The notes under the pieces were generated by a model. It was not told the origin of the DNA. It saw only the letters and a list, made by a program, of their open reading frames with translations, and searched no databases. Shown one piece after another: positions 33,612-47,223 of a stretch of DNA of 64,000 nt. Within the stretch, counting starts at the first letter, position 1, and each line of letters opens with the position of its first letter. This stretch comes from Oncomelania hupensis (Eukaryota > Mollusca > Gastropoda > Littorinimorpha > Pomatiopsidae), in contig CM072526.1 in the NCBI GenBank assembly GCA_036898135.1, positions 5,103,555 to 5,167,554 of the forward strand. Reading direction: 5' to 3'. A program made the translations under genes and the position numbers.

Positions 33612-35810
33612 CAGGGGTGCCACTCTGCCGGTTACGGTCCGGAATTCCGGTTTTTTAAAATCAATTTCGCCGGCGCTGCCGGTTTTTGAAAAATCGAAAA
33701 GCAACGATTTTTTTTTTTCAAGGAATGATATTTTTGTAAAAGGTTGCGTTCAACTTCCAATCCGACTTTTCTTTCGCATTCGGTTGCGTCCCCTACCCGA
33801 TCCACGTTTTTAGAACCGCAAGTTAGCGCATGCTGCTTCCTGCCTATTTCGATCAACACGAAGCAACAGTGGACCGGTGAAGCGAAAAATTTCAACAATG
33901 CCGTACATTTCCAACCGTAAAGAAGACGCTGTGAGACTGGAGGAGGTGGAGAAAGGAGTGAGGAATAAATGGCGATGGGAGTGGCTTCAAGAAAAGGACA
34001 CGAACAACATAGCTTTCGGCACTTGGTCTTGGGTGAAAAAAAAAAAAAGATTGACTGTCCCGGTGTTGCATTCTGCACTTTCTGTATGAAGACCTTCAAG
34101 TATGGCACCAGCGGGAAGAAGAAACTGAGAGAGCACGCACGAACTTGCGGAGCATCAAAACAGTATGAAGATAATTATTTTTCCGTTTGATTCAAGTTTA
34201 GGTCTGCCACCCCCACTCCCATTTTTATATAAGGTAGCACCGACTTTTCTCTTTTTGCATCATTCCCAAGGTAGGAATATTCTCTTTTTTAGTTTTTACC
34301 TGTCTACCTCACAACACTAGCCTATGCATCATCCCCAGTATAGTCTTATCTACTGCTACTTATTATTAATGATTAATTGATTTTGGATATTCACTAAAAA
34401 TAAGTTAGCCTAGATCAACACATTGTTTTTGTTTTTGCTTTGACTTTTTAAGGTGGAGCTCCAACAATTTATGCTGATGCCTACAGGTCTATTATAATCA
34501 TCATCTGTTTGATATGATGTAGTCTAAGCAAGTGGATGCTGTTGGTATTAGATTTGTTAAAATTGTCACTGATTTTTGTGTTGGGATCCTCAGTTATTCT
34601 CACTACCCTTCATTAGTCTATTGAGTCACTGTCAGTGAGTGTCAGGTAGTGATAAACTGTCATGTATTTTAATTATTAACCTATGTAGTAGGAGCCTATG
34701 ATTTAGTTTGAAATAATTTTTTTTAAATATTAGTTTTATTTTTGGGGCCTTGATTTTAAAAAAAAGTGATTTGTTACTGCTAATGTAATGGAGGTTTCAC
34801 TTTTTTCTGTTTACAGTGTGCACATTTATCATTATAATGACCTATACAATTAAGCATAGGTCTATTATAATCATCATCTGGTTGATATGATGTTGTAGTC
34901 TGGTTATTCTAAGCAAGTGGATGCTGTTATTAGATTTTAGTAAATAATCACTTTGATTTTTGTGTTGGGGTCTCCAGACCAGTTATTTTGATATGATGTA
35001 GTACGAGCTTAGCAAGTGGATGCTGTTAATATTAGATTTTAGTAAATTGTCACTTTGATTTTTGTGTTGGGATCCCCAATTCTCACTCAGTAGTCTATTG
35101 AGTCAGTGAGTGTGGTAGTGATACACTGTAATGTATTTTAATTATTAGCCTATTTGGTAGACTATGATTCATTTTGAAATAATAAAATTTTATTTTTATT
35201 TTAAGGCCTTAAATTTTTAACAATTGTTTCTGCTAATTCAGGTTTTAATTCAGTTTTTTTCTGTATGTGCACATAATTACAATGGAGCCCTGTTAGTGTT
35301 AACACAGTTATGGATAACAAGTATTTCTGCTTAACACAGGCAAATTTTCTATTTCCTGGGCAGTAATTTTACAATATCAGCCATGTTGGTTAACAAGGAA
35401 ATATGTTTAATACAGTCAATTTTACTGTGAAGTTTGGCTTAAAACTGTCAGCCAACTGGTCAAACCCTATTAAACTGTATGTATGTGGACATTTCAACTG
35501 TGAGAGTAATTGCAACATGGGTCAAACCCTACTGAACTGAACTGCATGTGTGATCTTGAAACTGTCAAGACTAAATGAACTCTTCAATTAGGAGTGTAGT
35601 GGGACTGCTGGGTAAGTTTGCTTACATTAATAAAATGTTTAAAGTGTTGATTTTTGGACATTCTTTTTTCTATGTAAAATGTACATTCAGATTGCAGGAG
35701 AGCCTTCCAAATCACTTTTAATTTCAAATTTTTCTTCGGCTTCAGGGGGGCGTTGCCCCCCTGCACCCCCCAACTTTCAGGTTTTTCATATTTTCAGAGT
35801 GGCACCCCTG
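33612..35810 (+). mobile_element. hAT-like element with broken zinc-finger ORF, haplotype 2
   Basis: Allele of 10994-13189 with the same CAGGGGTGCCACTCTG ends and TTCAAT flanks. I saw only two small indels over 2.2 kb. One shortens an A-run (13 versus 14 A) and splits the zinc-finger ORF into two frames (33877-34089 and 33969-34190). Confidence 0.75.
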
Positions 35811-36924
35811 TTCAATTATTTAAAGGAACGTGGGTTACTTGTTGGAACATTGACTAGGACATAGGTAGACTCTCCTACCACAGTGAGTCTATACTTTCCT
35901 AAATGTGGGTTTTCTGTTTTTGTCACTTAGATTTATATAAACATGGCTACACTTTTGAATAAAGTAGTGTCTTTTTTTTGTGTATGAACTGAAACTAGTG
36001 AAAGAAAAAGTAGGGGTTAAATAATTTACCTGATCACAGTTTATCACTTGGGGTGCAGGTGAGCGATTGTTTAGATGTAGAAGCTATATTTGATAACTGT
36101 CCATCAAACTTGAATTTCGCAGAATGAGAAACCATCAAGGAGATAACGGAATTGGTAATCTTCATCAAAAACATCAATCATGGCTATTTTGGCATTCATG
36201 TTGAGAAGTGCATGCTGGGAGTAGCGGGAAGTTACTTGAGCATGCTCAGTGGGCATGAAACCTTGACCTTTGTTGTCTTGACAACAGTTTAGATTTGATT
36301 CAACTGGGATTTGGCCACAGGGGTAAATATGTGTAGACATGAAAGCGTCTGGAGAGCAGGTATGAGAATTACAGTGTAGCTAGGGAGTGATCCTGTGGTG
36401 TTCTGGAGTGCAGATTGTATGTTTCAACAATAATTGTAGGCTCTGGACAGCTAGGTCTGCTTTTTGCAGGTCACACGAGCATTGCAATTTACTGTACTGA
36501 CACTGTGACAGCGCAAAACAAAAGCATGTTTTTGTCACAATCATTCCAATGCTTGATAGTGTTTTTTGAGAAATGTTCTGCTTTGGCCAGCTAATATATT
36601 TTTCTGTAGGCTACCGTGTGTCATTTTTATTTGGAAAGTGTACAGACAGATTCTTTTTAAGTTTTTGCTGCCATTCATTTTTCCCCTATGAACCTATTTA
36701 TGCATTTTAGAAACATTTTGAACCTTCTTATAATAGGGATTAAATCCAAGATTTATCAATAAACTCTAGTCCCGTCTCCTTAAGCGAGACTTGCATACAC
36801 CTTTTTTACTCCTTGGTATTATAATAATAGAGGTACTTATAGAGTGCTTTTCCTGTCAATATTTCATTTGTCTACTCCATCATTCAGGTGATATTAGTGC
36901 TTTTTCCTATGCTAAGGGTATATA

Positions 36925-39264
36925 CAGGATGGCCCAAAAGTAGTTTTACAGTTATCACGTAGACTATGTATTTGAAAAAACACGAGAACAGTCGGAAATT
37001 TGTTATACCTGTTAACATAAACAATTTAATCTCTCAGATGCTCAAAATGTCCTCTTTCAACATTGCAACATTCTTCAAATTTTCAGACTTCCAATACTGC
37101 TTTAATATACATTTCCTTTGCTCTTGATTTAAATTGTTCGCCATTAACCCTGAAATAAAAAAAAAATATCAAGTAAAAAGTTAGCTTTACATAATAAAAT
37201 AAATTATAATCAGCAAGGAAAAAGCGGTTTATGTAAGTTAGATTTATACTGTGAGGAATGTTTTATATTGGTATTTTTAGCTCTACGTAATAAAATAAAT
37301 TGCAATCAGCAAGGAAAAAGCGTTTTATGTAAGTTAGATTTATACTGTGAGGAATGTTTAATATTGGTATTTTTAGCTCTACGTAATAAAATAAATTACA
37401 ATCAGCAAGAAAAAAGCGGTTTATGTAAGTTAGATTTATACTGTGAGGAATGTTTAATATTGGTATTTTTAGCTCTACATAATAAAATAAATTACAATCA
37501 GCAAGGAAAAAGCGGTTTATGTAAGTTAGATTTATACTGTGAGGAATGTTTAATATTGGTATTTTTAGCTCTATATAATAAAATAAATTACAATCAGCAA
37601 GGAAAAAGCGGTTTATGTAAGTTAGATTTATACTGTGAGGAATGTTTAATATTGGTATTTTTAGCTCTACATAATAAAATAAATTACAATCAGCAAGGAA
37701 AAAGCGGTTTATGTAAGTTAGATTTATACTGTGAGGAATGTTTAATATTGGTATTTTTAGCTCTACATAATAAAATAAATTGCAATCAGCAAGGAAAAAG
37801 CGGTTTATGTAAGTTAGATTTATACTGTGAGGAATGTTTAATATTGGTATTTTTAGCTCTACATAATAAAATAAATTACAATCAGCAAGGAAAAAGCGGT
37901 TTATGTAAGTTAGATTTATACTGTGAGGAATGTTTAATATTGGTATTTTTAGCTCTACATAATAAAATAAATTACAATCAGCAAGGAAAAAGCGGTTTAT
38001 GTAAGTTAGATTTCTACTGTGAGGAATGTTTTATATTGGTATTTTTAGCTCTACGTAATACAATAAATTGCAATCAGCAAGGAAAAAGCGGTTTATGTAA
38101 GTTAGATTTATACTGTGAGGAATGTTTTATATTGGTATTTTTAGCTCTACGTAATACAATAAATTGCAATCAGCAAGGAAAAAGTGGTTTATGTAAGTTA
38201 GATTTATACTGTGAGGAATGTTTTATATTGGTATTTTTAGCTCTACGTAATACAATAAATTACAATCAGCAAGGAAAAAGTGGTTTATGTAAGTTAGATT
38301 TATACTGTGAGGAATGTTTTATATTGGTATTTTTAGCTCTACGTAATACAATAAATTACAATCAGCAAGGAAAAAGCGGTTTATGTAATTTAGATTTATA
38401 CTGTGAGGAATGTTTAATATTGGTATTTTTAGCTCTACGTAATAAAATAAATTACAATCAGCAAGGAAAAAGCGGTTTATGTAATTTAGATTTATACTGT
38501 GAGGAATGTTTAATATTGGTATTTTTAGCTCTACATAATAAAATAAATTACAATCAGCAAGGAAAAAGCGGTTTACGTAAGTTAGATTTATACTGTGAGG
38601 AATGTTTTATATTGGTATTTTTAGCTCTATGTAATAAAATAAATTACAATCAGCAAGGAAAAAGCGGTTTATGTAAGTTAGATTTATACTGTGAGGAATG
38701 TTTTATATTGGTATTTTTAGCTCTACGTAATAAAATAAATTACAATCAGCAAGGAAAAAGCGGTTTACGTAAGTTAGATTTATACTGTGAGGAATGTTTT
38801 ATATTGGTATTTTTAGCTCTATGTAATAAAATAAATTACAATCAGCAAGGAAAAAGCGGTTTATGTAAGTTAGATTTATACTGTGAGGAATGTTTTATAT
38901 TGGTATTTTTAGCTCTACGTAATAAAATAAATTACAATCAGCAAGGAAAAAGCGGTTTATGTAAGTTAGATTTCTACTGTGAGGAATGTTTTATATTGGT
39001 ATTTTTAGCTCTACGTAATAAAATAAATTACAGTCAGCAAGGAAAAAGCGGTTTATGTAAGTTAGATTTCTACTGTGAGGAATGTTTTATATTGGTATTT
39101 TTAGCTCTACGTAATAAAATAAATGACAATCAGCAAGGAAAAAGCGGTTTATGTAAGTTAGATTTATACTGTGAGGAATATTTTATATTGGTATTACTAA
39201 GCAAGTCACTTCCACCATATAAAAAGTAGTTTAATAACTGTAAACCTACCTTTGGCCCACCCTG
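36925..39264 (-). mobile_element. Mariner-like MITE with expanded 96-bp array, haplotype 2
   Basis: Same TA-flanked ends as 14296-14818, but 2,340 bp long because the internal 96-bp unit is repeated about 21 times (37185-39195). The minus-strand start of a transposase (MANNLNQEQRKW type) is retained near 37040-37145. Confidence 0.75.
37185..39195. repeat. 96-bp tandem array with uninterrupted 653-codon frame
   Basis: Each unit contains TTTTAGCTCTACGTAATAAA, CAATCAGCAAGGAAAAAGCG and GATTTATACTGTGAGGAATG. Because 96 is divisible by three and the unit lacks stops in one frame, 37268-39229 is open for 653 codons as a 32-residue repeat (VFLALRNKIN..NQQGKSGLCK, LDLYCEECLIL). Unit variants cluster (CATAAT units first, CGTAATAC units in the middle), which indicates stepwise expansion. 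Haplotype 1 has two units. It is intronic with no sign of expression, so I annotate it as a satellite. Confidence 0.92.
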
Positions 39265-39631
39265 TAGTTTAACGTTTGTTGCAAAAGATTTGTTAACTAT
39301 CACAGAGTTTTGATATGTAATGATGACTATTGCCATCTTTTTGTCATAGATTTCCCCAATTTGCCTCCTAGATTATTTCTTTTCAAGTTCAGTTGGTTTG
39401 CTTGCTGGCACGTTGTTTAGTTTGCTTTTAACTGCTACTCTTCTTCTTACTTTGCTTCAGCAGTCTTTGTTTTTAGGCCAGCGACTGTTTCAAAAACTGT
39501 ACATTCTGACTCTATAAAGGTCCATCGCAGCTACTAGTTTCATTTGCTCTGGATGAAATTGTTTCTCTTCTGATTTAGTATTCTTGCTTGCTAAAGCTCA
39601 CAGGTGTCATGATGTCCAAGGTGTTAGGTTT

Positions 39632-40868
39632 TTGACTCGCATGCCAAAAATCTGTGCAAGATAAGTCCTAAAAAGTCCAAAAATTATATCGAAAAAAAAA
39701 TCTGTCCATCCGTCTCTCCAGTGTTTGCCATCTGTCTGTGCAAAAATTTTTAAGTGGCTGCTAAGTACTCGGAAACTATTTCAACTATCACAATCAAACG
39801 TGGTAAGATGGTGATGTGATGGGGTGTCGGATAGAACTTGGAGCACTCGCTACTGTGTCGCAAGTTAAGCACCGTCCAGTGCGGTTAGCACTTGGATGGG
39901 TGACAAATAACAACGCCCCCAGTTGACTCAACTGTGACTGAGTACTTATCTCTTAAGGGTGGGGAAGGTAAAGCATCGAGGGAGAGAGATGGGCATCACC
40001 CTCATTACACTGGCCCAAGATAAGTGTGATCTCCAACATCACGCTCCCCTATGGCCACAAGGCTATAGGACTACCTTCGTGTTTTTTTTAAGATGGTGTA
40101 TATCCATGAGACCTCATAAGTAATCAGTGAATGAATAACTTCCTTCAAGATTAGTGTCACAAAGCCATCAAATGTTAGTCGAATAATGAAAATGTTTCAC
40201 AAACTTTCACTTTTTTTCTAGGTTTTTAATATGGAACTTATGATTTCTTGATGCATGAGACACACATACTATGCAAATTTGGTCAACCTCATTCCCAAGA
40301 TGTCCAAAGTCGGTTTAGTACAGCTACTTTTAAGTGACCTTGACCCTAAACTATGAGAGATATAAAGTCCAAATTTGTTGTATTTAGAGGCGATAGATTG
40401 TTAATTCATATGTGTTCCGTTTTTGCATTGATCTTGAAGATCAAGGTCATTTGCAAAAAATACACAAAAAATAGGTAATCGTACAGTGGAATGACTGTTT
40501 ATTTAACCTATAGTATGCAACAACATTGGGTTATTTGATCAGACATGAATGAGAGGTCATGAATAAGATTCGAGGTCATCCCAAGGTCAGGTAAGATTTT
40601 TTAACTTAAAAAAAAAAATATATATATATATATAATAAAACTTTTGCTGCACTTTTATTTGATAGTACATGAGTGTATTTCGATCGGAAGGTCAGTGTCA
40701 TCTCAGGGCCAAGAGCATAGAAAGATCAAAGTTGGTATTTGCATTTTAATGCCAACATTCCATTTGTTTAATTTTTTTATTTTTGTGGGGGGGAGGGGGG
40801 CACTTGTTTTTATGTTAAATATTGCGAGTTCCATAAGGAGCAGGTGAGCCATATGGGCTTTACCCTTA
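39632..40868. repeat. AGGTCA-rich repeat E2, haplotype 2 (fuller copy)
   Basis: Allele of 15191-15918 but keeping the middle region, with AAGTGACCTTGACC near 40334, AGGTCATCCCAAGGTCAGG near 40573 and a (TA)n run at 40619-40634. The right end is GGTGAGCCATATGGGC. Confidence 0.7.
39814..40089 (+). mobile_element. 5S rRNA-derived SINE, haplotype 2
   Basis: Allele of 15373-15648. A perfect 9-bp target duplication AAGATGGTG flanks it (39805-39813, 40090-40098). The 5S promoter-like core is at 39860-39904. Confidence 0.75.
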
Positions 40869-41256
40869 TAGTTTGTTGTGTGTGTGTGTGTTTTAAAAGG
40901 TTTTTTACTAGTCAAAATGTTCACTTTCTTTGGATTTTCTATTGGTGAATATTTTGGTGGAATTTAATTTTCAGAACAGATAGGAAGCAATGTTATGTTG
41001 GCAAAAAGTTTCAGTGAAATTTGGATTTGGGCACATTTGAATATGAAGTCTAGTTGCATTTTAGACATTTTTAATACAAGGCAAAATGTTTGGAACAGTT
41101 ATTGAAGAGGTATGATTATGATTTTTGTATCTTTAGTTTCTAATTACTTTCTGCTTCTGTCGGATTATATGCAGTAATCATCAATAAATCATGATTCCTA
41201 AACTAACTAATTCTAAACGAATCATTAATTCTGATTTATTGGTGTGATTTGTCCAG

Positions 41257-41304
41257 GCCACCGCTAGGTCTGCACCGGACAGGGAAAAGGAGATCAACAA
41301 CTTG
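41257..41304 (+). CDS. AGO: Argonaute exon I, haplotype 2
   Basis: Identical to 16307-16354: ATARSAPDREKEINNL between GTCCAG and GTATGT. The following intron lacks the two transposons present in haplotype 1. Confidence 0.94.
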
Positions 41305-44300
41305 GTATGTTTTCCTTTTTATTTTATGTTATTTTTTATTTTATGGTTGAAGAAAATGGTAATGCATAATTCTTTTAAATATAGATAAGACTGTTGTGCC
41401 AACAGCAAGCCATAATCTTCTCTAGATCTGGCTCCTTTGGGAGGCTTGAGTGAGATCTTGTTTTTTAGTCACTGCCTTAAGCAGCTCTTTGAGCGGACAA
41501 AGTGCCATTTAAGAATCGTTTATAATTATTAAAATATTTAAAGATCCAAAACAAATTTATTATGATGTAATGGTTTTGTGAAGAAAAAGATGTTGCAAAT
41601 GATTTGTAGATAAAGAAATTGTTGTTTACCTTGAAATGTTTTGTGTTTATATTTGATGCTTTTCGTTGTTTGCCTTTGTAGATCTATTCCATATTTATTT
41701 TGACAGTAATAGTTTAAATAATTGCTGACGAGTTAGTTATGTAAGCTTTGATGTGTAACGGTTACTGCTGTGTATATTTGATGGCTAAAACAAAATATTG
41801 GAAGTAAAAATGAATTGGAAGATGTACTGAAGGTAGCTCTTGCGTAATTCTTTTGTGACGGTGCCAAAGGGAATGTTTTATACAAACCCTGTTTTGAGGA
41901 TTTGTTGGGAGAGAGGGCGGGGAGTAGTTGGTGTGTGTGCGGGAGATCCAAATGCACGTCTGCATCACACCATCAGATAGGTTTATTGCTTACCATTTGC
42001 ATACATGCCATTGGTTGTTTCTGATCATGTGACTATGATTACAAGTTTTAAACAAGAAACAGAAAGCATAAAAGTTTGATTCGTGATTAACTGTGATTGG
42101 AATAATTGGCTAAATCTTTATAATTGATTGAAATTTTCTTTGCATTTGTGACCACTGGGACCTTTTGCAAATTTGGTATGCTTCATTCTCATTGTGTCAG
42201 TGACAGCTGTGATGACTTTCACATCATTGAGGGAAACTAAGTTATGCCATCAAGTATGCACAGACCCAACAAGAAAGTATCAGTGCTTTTGCCAAATACG
42301 TATGACTGACAATCTTGATAATGCTTCAGATTTCTTTTGATAGACTTGTTTTCCCAGCTTGTATTATACAAAATGTCATTGGTCTAAGTAGCCAAATCTT
42401 TACTAATGATTTTGAAATGATAGTACATGTACCCGTTTGGTTTTCAACTATATCTATTTTGCTGATGTGTTTGTGCCCTGTTTGTACTGAAGTCCAATCC
42501 AAAAGGCTATTGTTTACTATTGATAAATCTATCCCATCTTTATCCCTCTCGTCCCATTCCTTTCCATTTGTAGTCACAATATTTTGAACCAGCAAACGGA
42601 CATTGTTTAAATCATACTAGTAAGGAAAAGAAAAATGTCTATTTACAGTAACCTGACCGACTTTTAATTTTTGGCCCAACCCTAAACCTTTTTCTGGGAT
42701 TGTCAGGAAAAAAATTGAAAAAAGCCCAAGAATTCTCGCCCAACGTGTAAAATGTTTTAAAAGAAGCCCACCTACCGATCCTATTATTTTTCCTGTTTCC
42801 TTCAACAGACATTTGTGTGTGGGGGGGGGGGGGGAACGGGTGGGGTGGGGGTGGGAAGGCTAAAATGGACATTGAGCTGTTCCCAGGTTGGTAATAACGT
42901 TGTAGAGGCTGTGCGCTCTGAAAGCGACAGTGACCCCAGCCTGAATCAGTGAATGTCTGAGGCTGTTGAGGGCATACTCCTACATAGATAGACCTCTGCC
43001 ATCGGCTAGCATCAAGAGATGGCCTGTTCTGTGGGTACTGGCCTATTGCCACACCTTAGTCTGCAGTGCAGATATGAATATAGAATGTAAAATTCCCTTT
43101 GAAGAGTCCCAAAAATGTTTCTTTCAATGATTTTAATTTAGTTTTTTAGCCTTTCAGGTTTGACTTTAGTAGTTTTTATTTGTTGGTTTATTTTTTTATA
43201 ATTTTGGTTTTTATGCTGATGGCTTGAGTTAGTACTTTTTCGATTGTCATCTTATTTCATTGGTTAAATATCATTGATTTATTTATTCAGAACATGAGCT
43301 AAAACCTCTTGCAGGGTCTTCAGAATGCAGCGTCTTGCATCTCAAATCTCATTCAAAATTGTTTGGAATATTTTATTTTAATGATTTATTATTATTATTT
43401 TCTTGTTTTGAATTTAAACTGGCAGCATGTTATTTTTATGGCAAGTTTTATTTGCAGATAGCGTTCTTGTCACTGGAACTGAACTCTGCTGAAACCTCCT
43501 TTTAGCACATTATGTGGTTATTTGATTTTATTTTTTTTAAATATTGGGTCTTTTTATTTAAAAAAATTTAATATTTTTTATTATTTTAAAAACGGATAGA
43601 TCAAGCCACCAGTCATGTTGTCTTACGATCGTTAGGGAACGTTTAAACTTTGATTTTGGTTTAGTGTTACCGTTGTACTTTTGGATTTGTCTGTGTGCAT
43701 TAACGTGTATGGGTAGTTATGTCGTTTGGGTCTTGTTTCATTCTTGTTTGTTTCTGTGTCATTCTTGTGTGTGTGTGTGTCATTCTTGTTTGTGTGACAT
43801 GCTTGTGTCATGTTTGTTTGATTGTGTCATGCTTGCCTGTCATGGTTGTTTGAGTTGTCTGTGTGTGTTAGGATTGTGTGTCATGCTTTTGTCTGTGTTT
43901 CATGCTTGTGAGTTTTGTTACTACTGTGTTGTGCTGTGCTTTGTAACGTTTGTGGAGTTTTGTGGACGAACTATGTGTTTGTGCATGATCGATATTTCCT
44001 TTGTGAAGCAGTTGCTCTTTTTTTCCCCCCATGTGTATAATTTATAGTTCCCAACGATAGTATATCCTAAGAAAACAACTTATTTAAATCTGTAGCGTTC
44101 TACACTGTAAAGTATTAGTGGATCGGCATGTGTAACCTCTGTAGATCTGAGGCTTGTGTTTTTTTTTTTAAAAAGTCATCGCTAAACATTCGCGCCTTAA
44201 ATATCTATAACTTAAAGACATGCGCATTAGAAATCAGTACTTAAAATCAACCAATAATTTACTGTCTGCTTTTGGTATATTTCTGGCAGCTTTTTAAACA

Positions 44301-44819
44301 TGCTATAAGCACTATCATTCATAAACACTTTAAATTCTATCAAGGTAAGGCTGTAACCAAAAGTTTGCTTGTACTATTTATTATAGAATTGTATATTGGT
44401 TGACAGTATCAAACTTTTCCCCTGCTTTTGTTTTAGTTGTGTTAAGTCTGTTTTGTTACTCCATAATATTTAGTCATTACATTTGGCTCAAGACTGAATG
44501 TGTAGTTTTCTAATGTGTGTGTCGTATGTCCTTGGTGCTAAAATTTGATGCTTCAGTATTTTATTGACTGTGGGAATTTATTACAAAATTGTTAACCCTG
44601 TTTTGGGGTGCAGGAATGCCAGTCGTATGTACTTTATAAATGGCACCTAGATGCTAAAAAGGTGATTGTGTAGGTTGATGACCATGTAATACACGGTGAC
44701 TATGGCTTGATCTTATCCTATGTCAATGTTTTAACACATGTTGGTCTTTCTCCCTCCCACCCTCCTCAAATCCTCCCCACCCCTCCTACCACCCTTCTTG
44801 ACCTGGCCTGCTGGTACAG
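41305..44819 (+). other. Intron I-J1, haplotype 2
   Basis: 3.5 kb, shorter than haplotype 1 by the missing 16531 and 17915 elements. The GC-richer block (42880-43075), the TG-rich tract (43735-43900) and the C-rich tract before J1 are retained. Nothing else is recognised. Confidence 0.8.
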
Positions 44820-44942
44820 GTGTCTAAAGCGGACTTCAACAACGACCCCTACCTCCGCACCTTCGACATCAGCGTCGAAACGGAAATGACGGAGGTCAAA
44901 GGGCGCGTCCTCCCAGTGCCCCGCTTGCAGTACGGAGGGCGG
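44820..44942 (+). CDS. AGO: Argonaute alternative exon J1, haplotype 2
   Basis: Base-identical to 21259-21381 ([16 protein letters not shown]), with the same C-rich acceptor tract and GTATGC donor. The complete identity next to variable flanks fits coding constraint. Confidence 0.92.
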
Positions 44943-46013
44943 GTATGCCAACACTTGGTCATCATTGTCTCAGTCATTGGTGTATATTTTGTGTAATCGT
45001 ATTTTTCATTGTCGTTTTGTCTTTTGAGTTGCCATTGTTTGTGATTCTCTTTTTCATTGTCTTGCTATTCCGCGCACACTGTCCTCGTGTCTGCGTTTGT
45101 TTGTTGTTGGTTTATTTTTTTTTTTTTATTTTTTTTTTACAGTTTCGTTCGTCTGTTGTATTTTTCACTTTCCCCGTTACTCCTTTTTTTTTTCCTTTCT
45201 TTTTTTTTCGTTGCAGTGGTGATATTGTCTCTTGATTTGTTTTTCTCCTTTCACTCTGCTCTGAAATCCATGCGCTCAGATTTTGTAAAAATATAAAAAT
45301 ATCCAAATTTAACAACTTTGGTCGTTAAAGAGAAAATGGAAGTTTTGTAAAAAAAAAAAGGATTTTTGACCATTTTTGGGGAGTAGCTTTGCGATGATAA
45401 AACCTGCGCCGTTTTCAGAGCTGCTTGTCACTTCCCTTGTAGTGTTCGAGGGTTTGGCAGGAGGGAGGGGTGTCAGAAGCAAATCATGACCTACGACTCT
45501 TTGAGTGGCCAAAAAAACCGAGCACACTACTGTCTAAAACCATTTATCCCCCTTTCTAGTTCTAGGTCAGTGGAGCGGAGGTGGCTGCACAACCCCAAAA
45601 CCTTTTTCTCTGCTCCCCGTTCTCTAGCTCTAGGAGAGGAGTGGAGGTGAGGAGGAAGAAGAGGAGGAGACCGGCCACACACCAGATCACTTACACCCTA
45701 CTTTTATTTCAGAGAAAGGGGGGTAATTCTCTCGAGGGAGGACCTCTTTTTGTCGGAAGCTAATCATTTCCGGGTAAACGAGAACGTTGCAATTTCAGGT
45801 GCTCACTGGGGTTGTGAAACGGTCTATGGGAAAACTCTACCCTAGGGCAGTTGCTCTGCTTGGGAAAGGGCAACTATTTGCCCTTTTGACAGAAAGGGAA
45901 AAAAAGGGTGATAATCCGATCACCCGCAAAATTGTTCCCCTTGGCGATTTTTTTTTTGACTGATTTTTCTCTTTGGCTTTGGTGCCTGGGCGGTTCCCGT
46001 TCTGTGCGATTAG
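44943..46013 (+). other. Intron between J1 and J2, haplotype 2
   Basis: 1,071 nt. Allele of 21382-22428 with T-run length changes. The hairpin arms AAAGGGCAA / TTGCCCTTT and the upstream AGTTGC are kept, with a longer loop. Confidence 0.7.
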
Positions 46014-46136
46014 GTGCGCAAGGCCAATTTCAATGCGGATCCCTATCTGCAAACGTTCGGCATCAGCATTAGCACAAATATGATGGAAGTGGAGGGGCGA
46101 GTCCTAAATGCCCCCAAATTGCAGTATGGAGGGAGG
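46014..46136 (+). CDS. AGO: Argonaute alternative exon J2, haplotype 2
   Basis: Same 41-residue product as 22429-22551 ([22 protein letters not shown]), with one synonymous Arg codon change. The TAG acceptor and GTAAGA donor are unchanged. A silent-only difference supports purifying selection on this alternative exon. Confidence 0.92.
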
Positions 46137-47110
46137 GTAAGATTTTTCTATCCAACAATTTGTATTTTATTGATGTATTTATTTATTTATTTATTGATGT
46201 ACTAAACCGTTTGAGATTTGGATAACTTTTTTTGTGAAGAGTAATATTTTATTCTTCATATTTTTTATTATCTGTGATTTATTTTCTGTGATTAACTTTT
46301 CACAGTGAAAAGAAACTGCACCAGTTTGTTGTAAATAATTGTTCTGTACATTCATGCACCTTCATTCACTGTACAGAAATTTATTTATTTTATTTCTTTT
46401 CTTTTTTTTTTTTTTTTTTGTCACCCGATTTACCCCTAATTCTTTTTCCGTATTTATTTTGATATGTTTTCAAAGCTTCCCTCCCCCCGTCCTTGTTTTC
46501 CTTTTCCCGTGTATTTGTCAGTTTGTGTCAGTAATTACCTGTTAATATTTTAAATCACAAATCAAGTGGGGGAAAAATCTTTTAAAATAAATAATTTCAA
46601 CAATGTGTTACATTTAACCTCACTTCATGGTAAATGTAATTTCGACTCCTACATATCTTTTAACTGAAGTTTTGTTTGTATAAAGTACATCGCTCCTTTG
46701 TCCTGCAACTCAAACGCTCCTTCAATAAAAATAATTGTCCTGGTTAGGTTAAAAATATTAAATGTTGGTTTCTCCAATGCCTCTTTATTCCTCCCCGCCT
46801 CTAAATTTACCTCACCCCGAAGAAATGAGAAAAAAAAACTCGCTCAATAAAATGTTTCCTGGTGACTTTTAAAATATTAAATGTTCTTTCTCCAATGCCT
46901 CTCACTAAACCTTGCCCCAAAGAAATGAACAAACACCACAGTATTGCCTTTTTTTTTTTTTTTTTTTTTTATATGAAGGACGATGCCATCCCCATTTCCT
47001 TGCAGTTTTATTTTTCTTTAAAGTAAGAACCCAGCAGTTTTTAATTTTATTTTTATTGAGTGTTTTAAGCTCTCCATCCCACCCCTACCTCTACCTCAAT
47101 AACCACTCTT

Positions 47111-47201
<91 letters not shown>

Positions 47202-47223
47202 TATTACTATTATTATTATTATT
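47111..47223. repeat. CT microsatellite with ATT run, haplotype 2
   Basis: Uninterrupted (CT)n followed by (ATT)n. Allele of 23471-23586. Confidence 0.95.

Larger units (their letters stand above)
32416..41256 (+). other. Intron H-I, haplotype 2
   Basis: 8.8 kb, longer than haplotype 1 (6.5 kb) mainly through the 96-bp array inside the mariner-like MITE and a fuller AGGTCA repeat. Other parts (32930-33610, 35811-36924, 40870-41256) show no recognised feature. Confidence 0.8.

Noticed and set aside
37268..39229. 653-codon open frame as a repeat protein gene
   Set aside because: It is exactly a 96-bp satellite array inside a MITE in an Argonaute intron. Openness follows from a stop-free unit divisible by three, and the other haplotype has two units.
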